NCBI GenBank assembly: GCA_015345905.1
Contig: JADDTR010000002.1
Location: 806,001-870,000 of the forward strand
Direction: 5' to 3'
Source of the DNA: Aotearoamyces nothofagi
Taxonomy: Eukaryota > Ascomycota > Leotiomycetes > Leotiales > Tympanidaceae
DNA: 64,000 bases
Below the pieces are notes generated by a model, which saw only the letters and a list, made by a program, of their open reading frames with translations, had not been told where the DNA came from and made no database searches. The stretch's first letter is position 1. Each line of letters starts with the position of its first letter. The translations under genes and the position numbers were made by a program. Below, in pieces: positions 31,231 to 44,157 of this stretch.

Positions 31231-33013
31231 ATGTCTGATAAACCTACTCGCGCGCCTCCCGCAACTGAGCCTGAGGAGCCTACGTCTTCGACTCATACGC
31301 CTTCGCAGCGATACCTGAGCACGAGAGGCGGCTCTTATGGAGTAAGTTGAGTCTTCCCCCGATCTAATTACTGTGTGCTGACCGAGCGCAGCTGTCTTTT
31401 GAGGAAGCTGTGCTTAAAGGCTTAGCAGCAGATGGAGGTCTGTTCATCCCAGAAGAGATCCCCTCGCTCCCCAGCGATTGGATGAAGTGGAAGGACCTGT
31501 CCTTTGCGGAGCTTGCCTACGAGATCCTCTCCCTGTACATCTCCCCCTCCGAAATCCCTCCAGCAGACTTGAAGGATATCATCAATCGCAGCTACGCGAC
31601 TTTCCGCGCCCCAGAAACTACACCGCTGGTCACATTAAGCGCGAAGGATAACCTGCATGTGCTCGAATTGTTCCATGGGCCGACTTTTGCGTTCAAGGAT
31701 GTGGCTCTGCAATTTCTGGGCAATTTATTCGAGTACTTCTTGGTTAGACGGAATAGCGGCAAGACCGGTGCTGAGAGGCATCATTTGACGGTTGTTGGTG
31801 CGACAAGTGGAGATACTGGGTCTGCTGCTATTTATGGTCTTCGTGGAAAGAAAGATGTGTCTGTGTTTATATTACATCCAAAGGGGAAAGTAAGCCCTGT
31901 ACAAGAAGCACAGATGACCACTGTCCTTGATGCAAATGTGCATAATTTGGCGGTGGAGGGAACTTTTGATGATTGCCAGGTAAGTTTGCCGCTGGACTGA
32001 GATGATCGCATCTAACCATCTTATAGGACTCTGTCAAGGCTCTTTTCGCAGACCCTCAGATCAATTCAACTCAGAACCTTGGTGCTGTTAACTCTATCAA
32101 CTGGGCCCGCATCCTTGCCCAGACGACCTACTATTTCCACGCTTACTTCGCTCTCCTGAAGCACCCCTCATATGACCCAAAACACCAAGTCCGTTTTGTT
32201 GTCCCAACTGGCAATTTCGGAGATATCCTTGCTGGTTACTTTGCTAAGCGCATGGGTCTTCCAATTGCCAAACTTGTTGTTGCAACAAATGAGAATGATA
32301 TTCTCGACCGCTTCTGGAAGACTGGCTACTATGAGAAGAAGGCAGTCCATGGTATCCAGGCGGAGGGTGGCATCGCTACAGATGGAGCAAAGGCACATGT
32401 TGATGGTGTACGGGAAACACTCAGTCCAGCTATGGACATTCTCGTATCAAGCAACTTCGAGCGCCTATTATGGTTCCTCGCATATGAATTCGCAGCAGCA
32501 GCAGGAATGGATGACGAATGGACGAAGAAGCAAGCCGGACAAGAAGTTGAGAGCTGGCTCAAGGACTTGAAGAACAAGGGCGGCTTCGGCGTACACCACG
32601 AGATCTTAGATCTTGCCAAACGGGATTTTGAGAGCGAAAGAGTCAGTGATGTCCAGACCATGGAGACCATCAAACACTTCTATTCGGCACCTGGCCAAAA
32701 GAGCGGTTACGTCCTCGACCCTCATTCGGCCATCGGCGTCGCAGCTTCTGTACGATCAATGAAGCGTGCTTCACCACAGGAGACCCATCACATCTCTCTC
32801 GCGACAGCGCACCCGGCCAAATTTGCCGGAGCAGTAGAGAAAGCATTGGAAAACGAGAAGGATTTCAACTTTGCCACAGTTCTCCCAGAAGAATTTGTCG
32901 GGCTAGAGACGAAGGAGAGAAGAGTGACAAACGTGCCTGCGGGTGCGGGATGGGAAGGAATAAGGAGCATCGTCGAGGAGGAAGTCAAGCAAGAGTTGAA
33001 AGGACTGAGATGA
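31231..33013 (+). CDS. THR4: Threonine synthase
   Basis: Exons 31231-31341, 31392-31979 and 32027-33013 give 561 aa, somewhat longer than yeast Thr4 (514) because of an N-terminal Pro/Thr-rich leader of about 28 residues. The enzyme starts at QRYLSTRGGSYG; the PLP-binding lysine is K139 in HGPTFAFKDVALQ. GATSGDTGSAA is the phosphate/PLP-binding loop, and NSINWARILAQ and PTGNFGDILAG follow. It converts O-phosphohomoserine to threonine. The C-terminus ends EEEVKQELKGLR. The upstream TGACTCA box suggests amino-acid-starvation control. The leader could be a weak mitochondrial or simply disordered extension. Assignment is certain. Confidence 0.95.
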
Positions 33014-34269
33014 TCTGTTTGACTACATTGAGATGGGTAGATAGTAGATACGGGGAAGCACAAGGCCGGCGTTTAAAATGCTTTGGTTTGGAATGACTCC
33101 GCTTTGAAATGCTGCGGTTCGAGATTCTTAGATAGAAGATAGAAAGCTAAACACGAAAATTTAGACGCTCGAAATGGCGCGCCCCGAGGCAAATAAAAAC
33201 ACCCCTTCGCCTTGAACATGACGATGGAGTGGAAATAAGTAAAACTTTTGATGCTGATATTGTAGATTTCGCTATGCACGTCTTATAATAGAAGGATGTT
33301 GGAATTGATGCATGTAATGGCGAGAGGGGAACAAGAGCCTTGGACGCTTCGAGAAACGAAAGCTACTATAACTGAACGGTAGAATGAAAAGGTATATCGG
33401 CGACAGGGGAGAGCTTGCTGGTCAGGCCATTGAATATATCATCCTCTAAACCAAAGTATCCCAGGTCATCTTGACGTTGCCTGTCGCTGGATTGCATCCC
33501 CTGTCGTGGTGGCCCCATAAAGTTCATCAAACCTGGGACGCGGAACGAGACCGAGACATCACTGCTCCGCTCCATCTGCACACACGACCGACACACCAAA
33601 CAGCAACGGATCTCCGGGATCTGTCTCCACTCCGGGGATTGTTTTTCTTGTCAGTAAATATAGCAGATGAAGCCCTCTCTTTTATCAGCCCTCGAATATG
33701 CCTCTGGCGTTCCGGCTCATGCGGGCCTGGCAAATGAGCGATCCTCGTTCATCGCCGGAGGCGCTCTCCGAAGATAGACGACATGCGGTTTCGGTGGATC
33801 ATGAGATGGTAGAAAGGGAACGTGAATTCATATCTTTACTCTGCTAGAAGTCGGAAAGCAAGTCTTGAAATGTATATACTCGTAGAATATCTCCTGTGCA
33901 TAATTCGAATTACTGTAGTGGTCCTTCTTCTACTATTTTCTGTATCTTGTTCCCAAATTTCAACCACTAACGCTTGGATTTGGCAAAACTATCCCTATGT
34001 CTCATCATGACATATGAGAAGAGTATCGATTGTCGACCTGTTATCAGTTACGTGATCTGATCTGCCGTGCCCACCGGCCAACGCGCATAGACCATCTAAT
34101 TACCGAGCGACAAGTCAACAAAGAAAAATTATCTTCCCGGGTGCATCTTCTCAGAAAGACGCATAGCATATTGTCGAGCGAGAAATTTACCTCTGAACGG
34201 TACTCAGGATATCTCCCAGTGTACGATATATTCACATCGCTGGCATCTACAAGGACTGTAGTGCTAGAT
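33014..34269. other. Intergenic region between THR4 and the coiled-coil gene
   Basis: About 1.25 kb with overlapping short frames on both strands (for example 33366-33737), none recognisable. The last 200 bases are probably the promoter of the next gene. Confidence 0.4.
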
Positions 34270-36814
34270 ATGGCTACCGAAGCTCCAGAAATCGTCGAGG
34301 CTGCCGTCGTCAAAGCGGTACGTCGAAGCTATGCATATGCTTGAATACCCAAGGCTAATGGCGTCGCACAGGAGGAGAATGAGATTGCTGATACGGCGGA
34401 AGTTTCCCAGGAGACAGAGGCCGGAACCGCGGTAGAGATTGAGGATATTTCCAGTATCGAAGCCCAGGAGGAGACTGCTGGCAAAGACACCCAAGAGCAA
34501 CCCGAGCTTACTGCAGAGTTTGTCTGGCCCTGATTTTCATGATGTGCACGTGCTTATATGATACAGAGCTACCGCTGTGACGCCGGATACCGAGGAGACA
34601 ATCGCCGAGGACGCCGCTGAAAACGAGCCAGTTACTGAGGAACCTGTCGAGGAGACAAAACCAGCTGCAGAACAACCAACTGCAGACGTTCCTGCTACCC
34701 AATCGCCGAGCCCAGCAGACACTACAGCGAAGGAGACTTTGGCCGAGCTTCAACAAAGTACGTATATTTCTCGCACAACATAGCTTATAATTCTGATGCC
34801 GTTTGTAGAACTGGAAGCTAGGGACGCGTTCCTTAGGGAACAGTACGAAATCCTTACTAGGCAACTTAGCGAGAGGAATAGCACTCTTCAGATTATTCAG
34901 GAGCAGCACGAGAGCCTTACTAAACAGCTTGGCCTCAGAGATGAAACTATCCAACAACAGCATGGCAGCCTTACTAAGGCACTTAGCGAAAGAGATGCTA
35001 CCATTCAGGCTATTCAAGATCAACAAGAGAGTATCTCCAGACAATTAGGCTCGCGAGATGAGACTATTCAACAGCAGCATGAGATACTTAGCAAGCAACT
35101 GGATGCTAAGAATGAAACGCTCCAGAAACTTCAGGAACAACAAGAGAGCCTTGCTAAGCAACTGGTTACAAAGGACGAGACTGTTCAGCAACAGCATGAG
35201 ACTGTCACCAAGGCACTTAGCGACAGAGATGCCACTCTTAAGGCTATTCAAGAGCAACAGGACAGCCTCACCAAGCAGCTAGGTTCCCGAGATGAAACTA
35301 TTCAACAGCACCACGAAAGCCTGACTAAGGCACTTAGCGAAAGGGATATCACCCTTAAAGCTATCCAAGAGCAACAGGAGATCCTTGCCACGCAATTTAG
35401 TTCCCGAGATGAGACTGCCCAGCAGCAGCATGAAAGCTTTACCAAGCAACTGAATGATAAGAATGAAGCGCTCCAGAAACTTCAGGAACAACAAGAAAAC
35501 CTTACCAAGCAACTGGGTGCAAAGGAAGAGACTCTTCAGCAACAGCATGAAGCTCTCAAAAAGCAACTAAGCGCTAGAGATGAAAGTCTTCAACAGCAAC
35601 ACGAGATCGTCACTAAGCAGTTAGGTACTGTTGGTGCAACTCTTGCGACTTTACAGCAACAGCACGAAAGCCTTTCCAAGCAAGTAGATGCTAAGGACAA
35701 GAGCACCCAAGAGAAGCATGAAACTCTTACTGGGCAGATGGGAATTAAACACGAGTCGCTTCAAAAGCAGCATGAAACTCTCGCCAAGGAGCTCGAAGCT
35801 AGGAATATAGCTCTTCAGCAACAATACGAGAGCCTTACCACGCAATTGGATGCTAAAGATGAATCCCTTCAGAAGCAACACGATATTCTAGTACAGCTTC
35901 AGCAAAGTACGTATATATTTGATCTAAGACAAGGCATTTACTGACATGAGCCAGAATTGGATGCGCGGGATGTGGCACTTCAGGAACAACATGAAAGTGT
36001 CACCCAAGAAATTGGTGCTAAATACGAGACTCTCCAGAAGAATCATGAGAGCCTTACAAAGCAGCTTGTCACTAGGGATGAGACTTATCAGCAGAGTATG
36101 TCTATATTTTGGTCTAAGCTGTTACAAATATTGACAAGGCCTAGAATTGGATGCCAAAGACGAATCAATTAAGCAGCAACAAGAAAGTCTCGCCAAGCTT
36201 AACGAAAGTAAGTGCATCCTGTGGCCCAAGCCTATCAATCGCTAATACAATTTTTAGAACTGGATGCCAAGGATGAAACTCTCCAACGTCAACAAGAAAG
36301 CATAACCCAACTTCAAAAAAGTAAGCATATCCCTATCTTCGCATCTGTGCCAATAGCCATGTTACTTGTTTCAGAAACTAACGCGATATTAGATCTGGAC
36401 TCGCTACAAGAAACTGTCGACGAGATCACAAAGACACTGAACGAGCGAGTTCTGCCTGTTGTGGAACCCCCAAGGACTTCATTAGATAACAGCACATCTG
36501 TTCCGCTTTCACCTGGTGCCCAGAAGCATGCCCCGCAAAGAATCAGCTTCTTGGGGAGCATCGGGCGGTTCTTCTGGCTTGGAGGATCGTCAACACCGGT
36601 AGAACCAGAGACTACACCCGAAGAGCCAACTACCGCGACCGAGTTAGGGATTGCATCTGAAGAACCAGCTGTTGTTGCTGAGCTAGAGACTTCTGAGGAG
36701 CCAACTGCCACTACAGAATCCGAGCCCGTCCCTACCAGCAAGGAAAGCAAGGTGGATGAAAAGCAACCAGAGACTAAAGGAGCAGCTCTAGCCGTCGAGG
36801 CATCTGCGGCATAA
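34270..36814 (+). CDS. Repetitive coiled-coil protein built from repeated exons (about 729 aa)
   Basis: Eight exons: 34270-34317, 34372-34517, 34567-34757, 34809-35906, 35955-36095, 36145-36207, 36258-36320 and 36375-36814 (an acceptor at 36392 would shorten the last by 18 bases). The N-terminal 128 residues are Glu/Thr/Ala-rich and disordered. Residues about 129-583 are a long coiled coil made of 18- and 21-residue units such as RDETIQQQHESLTKQL and KNETLQKLQEQQESLAKQL. From exon 3 on every intron is phase 1 and each following exon except the last starts (A)AA(C/T)TGGA, so exons 5, 6 and 7 (141, 63 and 63 nt) are copies of repeat-sized modules. The C-terminus (about 584 on) is Pro/Glu-rich with a short hydrophobic patch (ISFLGSIGRFFWLGG). 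A structural or tethering role is likely; no orthologue is recognised. Confidence 0.75.
34960..35900 (+). repeat. Degenerate 54/63-bp coding repeats
   Basis: Alternating 54- and 63-bp units in exon 4 encode (K/R)DETxQQQHExLTKQL and (K/R)xxTLQxxQEQQExLxKQL. Copies have drifted but remain in phase. Confidence 0.8.
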
Positions 36815-38079
36815 ATTTGTGGGATTCTCCCGTGTTTTCTGTTCTGCTGTGCTTTATTATACCCCATTCAGTACCGTTGACTCGCGGATGCTAGCGCCTG
36901 TTTAGATATCATGTCTTGAAACGATCTCCACTTAATATTAATACACACGCATAATGGATCATGATTGTATAGAACTGTTCCTGCTGATATGAAGGATAGC
37001 GCTGTGATCATGTCGGAAAACTAGATGTGAGGTAATGTAGTCAGGTACGATCCTGTAGTTTGATTGACTAATGCCTGATGTCGAAATGTTGAGGTTTAAA
37101 CAAATGGTAAGATGAGATACATATGCTCATGTGCTGAAAGCAAGCAATGGATGAGCATCATAGAGCCGAGAATGGTATTATGGGAATTGCGGGACGAGGA
37201 AGAAAACCTATTTGTTAAACCTTCGAGGACATTTATAGTATTTTGAGTCGCGCATTTCAAAAGTTTCCTCTATATATATATATACAAACCACTCACCTCA
37301 AAAGAGCAGCTTCCACGCCCCTCAGCATCGCAACAAAATACCGCTCACGACCACAACCCCTATCCCAAGCCCTCGCTTAAGCCCTCCCCCGACCACGTGA
37401 CATCCAACCCTTCACAACGCACCCTCATAAGGCGAAACAGCGACGCTTAATCCTCGGCTGTAATGGTCGCAAAGTCGAAGGAACCGCGTCAATCCCGCAC
37501 GTTCCCAGCCTGTGCTATCTCGACGACTGGCGTCCGGCCCGAACGCTGCGGTGGTCCCCAACTCGTGCAGGTAACTCACGATCCGCTTGTGGGACCCTAA
37601 GCAATGAGAGTTATTCTTGAGGGAGGCCTCACTCTGCAGAGAGACTCTCACCGTGGCGTGGCGGACTGGATTGCGCCGGTCTTGGGTGGCTGTGATGCGT
37701 GGGCAGGTGATGGTGACTTCTTTTTTTGCTGTTTTTTTCTTTCCTTTTTCTTCCTTCCCTTGGGAGATTATTACTCTTTTTATTTATTATTGGTACATAG
37801 AGAGCAGTCTTCTCGTTTTCTTTGAGCTGCTTTGCTGTTAATTCGACCTTTTGTGGTTTATGTTTTTTGCTTTGAGAAATGGGCACCGCATCGTTAAGCG
37901 AGCGCTGGCGAGACATGTCTACTGAAGCGAGATCCCCTCCATCATGATGGAGCTAAGTTGGGTTATCAAATCCTCATAAGAAGATCCTCTGAATATTAAT
38001 CTAATTAATTAACTATAGTGAAGTGTGTAGATTAAAGACATATTTGGTAGATGTTATTTTCCTGTTCTATCCACTATTC
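36815..38079. other. Intergenic region between the coiled-coil gene and the GT2 gene
   Basis: Contains a TATATATATA run (37272), a T-rich tract at 37720-37800 and weak frames on both strands near 37412-37840. No supported gene. Confidence 0.4.
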
Positions 38080-41006
38080 TTACATCCAAAAGGTCAGCAC
38101 GAACAATGCTGTTGTGTATACACTGATGAGCGAGTACTGCGCCTCATGCAAGAGATGCCATCGACTCTGCTTGACAAGCTTCGACTCTGGCCTCGGATAA
38201 GGCACACCCGTCTTCTCTTCTCTCACTAGCAAGTCCTCCCTGTCCGGCATCGTCGGCGGACTAATTGCATATTGGATCGGTGACCAGCAATTTACCATGC
38301 AGATAATCCACAAGATCGGCGGCCACGCCGTGTGCGTGAGGATGTATATGAGATAATCTTTTGCCGTATGATTGTGCTTATCCTCGAAACAGTTCGCCGT
38401 GCTGACGACCACGGCAGCAAGCACAAAGAACATGTAGAGGACGTGGATGTACGCCTGGCAATCCCAAAGCGTCACGCGGAGACGTTGCAGCAACGGCGCC
38501 CGCAGTTTAGGATCTCGTTCATTAAGTTCAGAGGATTGGCTGCCGGTGGAGGTGAAGACTGCGATTTTCCCACCCATCCATTTGGGGAGGATGAAGGATT
38601 GGATTACTGAGAGGGCATGGTCTGTTGTAGGTTATCAGCTTTCAAATCTAGTGCATTATGAGGCGATCAGACTTACACGGCGCCATCCACATCATTCCTC
38701 GGGAGTCTCGCTGTCCGACCATGTATCCCGATGGTAGATAGACAATGAACTCGTTAATACGATTGAGGACCATCGAGAAGAAGCAGAATCGTATCAACCA
38801 TCGGAGTTGATTTATCGTCGAGTATGGAACCATATTGCCGCCCGAGACAAGCACAATAGGTGACGTGAAGAGCGACAACACGAGGAAGATAGTAAACATT
38901 GATGAGATGGTGTATACGAAGCCAGATGCACGTTGCATGATTGACATGTGTTTGACGAGAGGACCAAACAAGCAGAATCGTAGCTTGAGGGAAGTTTGAA
39001 TCGTTCCAATTGTCTGACGATCGATTAGTATTTAAAGACCTTTATACAATGACGAGACTTACCCATCGTGTTCGCTGTTTGAGATGTCCCGTTAAAGATT
39101 CCGGTACAGTTCCCCATTGCAAAGGCTCGTGTACGAAGCAAGTCTTCCATCCCGCACCAAGTAGCATGCTTGATGTACAAACGTCTTCGGCCAACGAACC
39201 AAGTGGAAACCATCCGATGCTGTCTAGAGCATCTCGGCGCATGATATAGCCAGATCCGGTACACCATGCTACACCTAGCGCATCCTTGATGGGCTCTGAG
39301 ATATGAACAAAAGTATCTAGACTTTGGCAGAGAGGGTCATCCGGCGGTACATTGTAGAATAGCTAATGAATGTCAGAAGTGGATCACAGAAGTGGAAAAT
39401 AAGGACGACTTACTTGAGGTGGGCATGCCATCGAGCATTTCAAATCTTGCAGCATATGAGGCAGCAAGGCTCTGAGCCAGTCCTTCTCCGGAATCATATC
39501 AGCGTCCAGCGCTGCAATAAAGTTCGCAGCCCCCCCAGGCATCAGCTTTGTCTCTGCAAGAGCATAGTTAAGATTGCCAGCCTTGAAATGATGAGGTACG
39601 CCAGGATATTTTGGTCGCGAGAGATAGTGCATATTTAGGAAAGGGTGTCTACGTGGATCCTCAACCAGCACCTTCAGCGATGCGGATGCGCCATCATCAA
39701 GAATGAGGACGCGAAACCGATCAGCTGGATAATCACAATTACACGCTGCCATTGCAGTGTCCAAAACAAGATCGTCATCTTCGCCACAGCAGGTGATGAC
39801 TACGTCGACGGAAGGTACAGAGTTGCCAATCAACCGGAGCTTGGGACGGCGCCGACCTCTCACGACAAGGGTGGACCAGATTCGGTGCATTACCATGGGA
39901 ATGGCGACGCCGATTTCTACAAGGATAAAGACCCAAGCCATGCCGAAGATCTTGTGGGCCTTGGCCTGAGCGGATATGGTGAATTTAATTCTCAACGCGA
40001 AGTAAGCCCAGTAGATGATCAATGCACTTATGCCCCAAAGCGGTGCGGACAGATAGGCTATTCTTTTGGCTTTCGACATGTGTTCAATGTCATCATGGGC
40101 AGCGAGACGCTGAATAACATAGTCTTCAGGATCATCATTGGATCTTGGCTTGATGATTTCCACGTCTTTTGAGAATGTCGATGGTCTGCGGCCAAGACTG
40201 CCTTTGGTGGATTTCCTACCCTCAAATGAAGATGTCCGAGGAAAAGCAACAGATGACAAGCGCCTTGTCTGTCCAATTTCGAGTTCGAACGGATTACCGA
40301 CTTCTCTCATCATATTGACAGAGTCCAGGGCGGCGAGAGATCCTCTCCTTAGAGCCTCTTTTGCAACAGTCGAACCTTTTCTAAGTCTTTCCGTGACAGT
40401 ATCTCGTCTCATGCCATTATTCTGGGAATCTGCTGCTCCTTCCTGCTTCTCGCGGACGGCAGCTTGCGAATCTTCACGGAAAGGGTTCACAGTAAATGTG
40501 ATACCATGAGGTCGACGATCCTAGAGGAGTTAGTTTCGTTCAGTCCACGCTCAATGTTTGCTTACAAAATGAGGTATCTCCGAAATTATATCCTCTTGCT
40601 CTTCCCTGTGTGAAGCATCTTCTTCTTTCTCTCCTGGTGCATCTTCACGAAGCGAAGTTAACCCACCTGCAGGTATAGATATAGATCCAAACCTATGTGT
40701 ACTCTGTGGAGGAGGTTCCGCGTTGATACTCCCTTCATCTAGTGAAGGGGAGTCATTTGAAGCAGATGATCTATCAGGGCTCGACTCGATAATCTCTCTG
40801 TCTCCAAATGGACTATTGAATGATAATCTTGTAGTTGACGGTTGTCCCTCGACAGCAGATGCACGTCTAGAATTGATGCGAGACTGTGATCCTTGGGGCG
40901 TGGCACTTTGCGACGGCAAAGGAGTCAATGGGTCAATATCGTCCTCGTCTGTGGAGCTCTCATTGTTGGTAGTGGTGCTCCCTCCAAACGTTCTGCTAAA
41001 AGACAT
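38080..41006 (-). CDS. Family 2 processive-type glycosyltransferase (ZtGT2/FgGT2-like)
   Basis: Five exons on the minus strand, 40566-41006, 39414-40520, 39063-39362, 38677-39013 and 38080-38621, give 908 aa. The first 240 residues are a Ser-rich cytosolic region with TVNPFREDS. Two membrane helices (about 285-345) precede the GT2 domain: VDVVITCCGEDDDLVLDT, DADM (D486), AED (D576) and QRTRW (612-616). That is the D,D,D,QxxRW signature of cellulose, chitin and hyaluronan synthases. Four or more C-terminal helices follow (ISSMFTIFLVLSLFTSPIVL, FVLAAVVV, WPPILWIICMV). The closest type known to me is the fungal GT2 group needed for hyphal growth on solid surfaces in plant pathogens; its polymer is not known. 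The start ATG 41006 (MSFSRTFGGS) was chosen over an upstream TTG. Confidence 0.85.
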
Positions 41007-42121
41007 GATACATACAGACAGTACCGAAAGTACACCTAACGAGCCGATCAACCTTCTACAACAAATACGTTATTCGAGGAAACCTAGAGGAGAAGCCTCA
41101 ACAAATTTAGAAAAACCTCTATATTTAGCGGTCTTCAATCGAATGCGTACTATGTCATATAGTATGGCCATTTGAGGCGGATTCAATTATCGTTCGACGA
41201 CGTGATGCCGTGGGAGCTGACACTGCCGTGGAGATCTGTTTGCAGTCACATATGCTTATAAGATAATTATCGCCCTGAGAACTAGTCAAGAATGGAACAA
41301 CTAAGATTAATCATCCGAAATGGCTGGATTTATCCGTTGTCGCGGATAAGTATAACGCCTTCTGGCTTTGCATAGTAGATAAAAAATATTAGACGCAATG
41401 GGCTTGGTATACTTATCCAAGTGCCTGTGGGAAAGAACAGATGATATAGCAAATCGGTACAAAAAGGAAGCCCAGACTCGGGGCATATGCTGTAACTTAG
41501 CACACCGTTAATGGCCAATTAACCATTGTTAACTGGCAAATTAGAGGTGAGAATGATCCATAAGGGACCAAATAGTGATATCCTCATATCATCATAGCTT
41601 CATGATCTTATAGTTTCATAGTCTCACAGCCTTGTTGTCTCGTATCGTAGTCTCACAGTCTCATTGTCCCGTTGTCTTATTGTATCGTAGTCTTGCAGTC
41701 TTGAAGTTTCGCAGAAGGGAATACCTCACGCATCTCCGATGATGTGTAGATGCGCTGGGCATGGTTGGAAGCATAACGCCGTCGCTGTTCGCTAGTATCT
41801 CGAATTCCTGACTGGCACCTGACAAACCTTAACAAGGGCCTGCACTAGGCAAAGAACAGCCCTACGTAAACAAACGACCCTACGCTGCTCTTCACTCTTC
41901 AGATTCTAGTTGTTTGCATCGAACGAACGCAGTTATTGTGCTCTACATTGAGAATGCGTTGCGCCCAATGTCCATTTCGGCCCCTGGTTGACGCGGGGCG
42001 GCTGGGACAGTATCCGACAATACAATGCGGACGACTACCCTTTCTGGCCGATACTTATAATGCCCCGTTGAAACATATCTGCTAGAGATCGTTGATTGCG
42101 AGATCTAGATAAGGAAGCAAT
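41007..42121. other. Intergenic region between the GT2 and GH12 genes
   Basis: About 1.1 kb between two divergent starts, so it holds both promoters. It contains a degenerate decamer repeat of (T)CTCA(T/C)AGTC near 41590-41712. A weak frame at 41330-41518 is not supported. Confidence 0.4.
41590..41712. repeat. Degenerate ~10-bp repeat array
   Basis: Units like TCTCATAGTC, TCTCACAGTC and TCGTAGTC recur about a dozen times with variation; looks like an old tandem repeat. Confidence 0.65.
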
Positions 42122-43227
42122 ATGTTTGGATTTGGCTGTTCGTACGCGAAGGCTCTCGTACTTCTTGCCATTGCGCGCCAGATTTCGGCGCAGTTCTCTA
42201 TCACGCTGTTGAATCAGACACAGAACTGCGAGCAGTACGAGGGCTTTAACACGTCGAATGGACTCTATACAGGTAATAATCCATGTGCCTCTACTCGAAA
42301 CGCGCTGACAGTTTGTAGTCTCTACAAACGAATGGGGTGATGATGAATCTGGAACACAGTGCATAGTAGTAAGTACTTCAGATCACATAGTATCAGCTGA
42401 ATTGACCATAAGAAAAGGTTGGGAACAATGAAGATTCGACAAGCAATGCCACGGCCTTTTATGCGAGGTGGGGATGGAGTGAAAACAGCGATTCCGTGCA
42501 CGCATTCCCCAACGCTCTTCTCAAATCCGCCATAATCCCGCTTGTGCTTCGAAATCTCTCGAGCCTGTCTCTCGACGTGACATGGTCATATGAGGGAGCA
42601 ACCAATATATCAGGGACTGACGACTTTGACGCCCTGGAAGCCCTGGATGCGAAAGCAAATGTTGCTGTGGACATATTCTTGGATGCTGATCCTACGAATG
42701 CGACGAGCACCACGGACGCGGCATTCGAGATGATGGTCTGGATTGGAGTCTTTGGTGGAGCGACACCCATTGGCTATTCGAACGGATCGGTATCGAACAA
42801 AACAATATCATCTAGTGACTTGTAAGTGTTTATTTTTAAAAGGATCTAACGGTTTGGCTTGTGATTTTCAGTCCTAATACAGAACTACAGTGCGCTTTAT
42901 ACTGGCACGAATTCAGTGGGCCAGACAGTCTTCTCCTGGCTAGGCCAGAGCAACTCAACAACCTTCTCCGGTGACATCTCACCACTTATACGTCACATCG
43001 CATACTATGGTGGCCCTACCACAAGCGACTATATCGGAGTATATCAATTTGGCACAGAAGAGTTTCATACTGAAAACGCAACCAACGTAACTTTTACGGC
43101 AAAGACTCTTACCATGAGCATTGTTGAAGGCATAGCACCTATTGATAGCAGGGCATCTTTCTTTGAAGCTAGCAAAATTCTCCTCGTAATGATGGTATCT
43201 CTGACTGCTCTTAGGGCAGTATTGTAG
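42122..43227 (+). CDS. GH12 endoglucanase/xyloglucanase with GPI-like tail
   Basis: Exons 42122-42272, 42319-42368, 42418-42821 and 42891-43227 give 313 aa. A signal peptide is visible (residues 1-23, ending SA before QFS). The GH12 fold is shown by GLYTVSTNEWGDDESGTQC, FYARWGWS, ISSLSLDVTWSYEG-like sequence, the nucleophile E171 in FEMMVWIG and the acid/base E258 in FGTEEFHT. Family members hydrolyse beta-1,4-glucan or xyloglucan outside the cell. The domain ends near TLTMSIV. An extra tail then closes with a hydrophobic segment (ILLVMMVSLTALRAVL) typical of GPI signals, so this enzyme may be wall- or membrane-anchored. Several N-glycosylation sequons. The last acceptor (42890) was chosen by frame; others nearby do not fit. 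Confidence 0.85.
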
Positions 43228-44157
43228 ACTAGCAGCTGTTGGTTTTGGGTTGGTGCGGAGTTTTTGAGCCGTTTAGAAGGATCTCGTAATTATTTAAGAT
43301 TCATGATAATATATTAGATACCCAAATTTGGCAAAGCTAGATATATCGCTTTCTATTTGCAATTTCATCAACTGCCGATGTGTTCAGCAATTATAAATTT
43401 TGAGATTAACCATCTGCCTTTCGCGTACGAGTGTACGACCAGAGATTCAAGAAAACTGGTATACAATGCAATCTTACAATCTTTTCGAAACAGGGTTTGA
43501 GGAATAAGATTTCTTAGAACTATGCTCTGTATTCTTTATTCTATATTCTATATTCCGAAATGTTGCATTTAGCAATTAAGGTGTTTGCTTTTACAATAGT
43601 ATTAGCAACAGTCCTTGTAACAGCTCTGTGTGCAACCCTCGATCAAGCAACTGCACCTTACTATCTGTTACCATCAATTCTGCTTTTAGAATTAGATCTG
43701 AACACTGTCTTATACTACCAGAAGTTGAGGTTTCCAGAATAAAGATAGGTACTAAACTAGGACAAGCAATGACAAAGAGGCCGGATAAACTAGATAAACT
43801 ATATTACTTCTCAGTAGGCCTTAACTCTTAGCCTACTCCAATAATAATATAGGGCTGATCTCAAATCTGATGCTTGCTGGAAGAATAGTATACTTGGCCT
43901 GAGATGTCTCTTGTTGATACTCGTTCATCCTTGACTATACCGAGGATATTATTAGGGTATAGAAAAACTCCTCAAATTCAAACAAAGAGATGTTGTCTAT
44001 TTCTCGACTCTCGACTTGCTAGTCATTAAATAAAATAATGAAGAAATCATAGAGATGCTTATATATCAGGTACATAGAGGAGTGAATACTGGCCGAGAAT
44101 TCTGTTCGTCTATATATTCGAAATAAGAATAGGTTTCTGGTTTACAAGTTGGCTCTA
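43228..44157. other. AT-rich intergenic region
   Basis: About 930 bases between GH12 and the A-T-R-R gene. AT-rich with a TATTCTATATTC run near 43535; only 60- to 67-codon frames. No gene supported. Confidence 0.45.

Noticed and set aside
33366-33737. Overlapping frames on both strands near THR4
   Set aside because: No domain on either strand and no start context; probably chance in a GC-richer patch.
37412-37916. Frames next to the T-rich tract
   Set aside because: Partly low-complexity and without any family; not supported.
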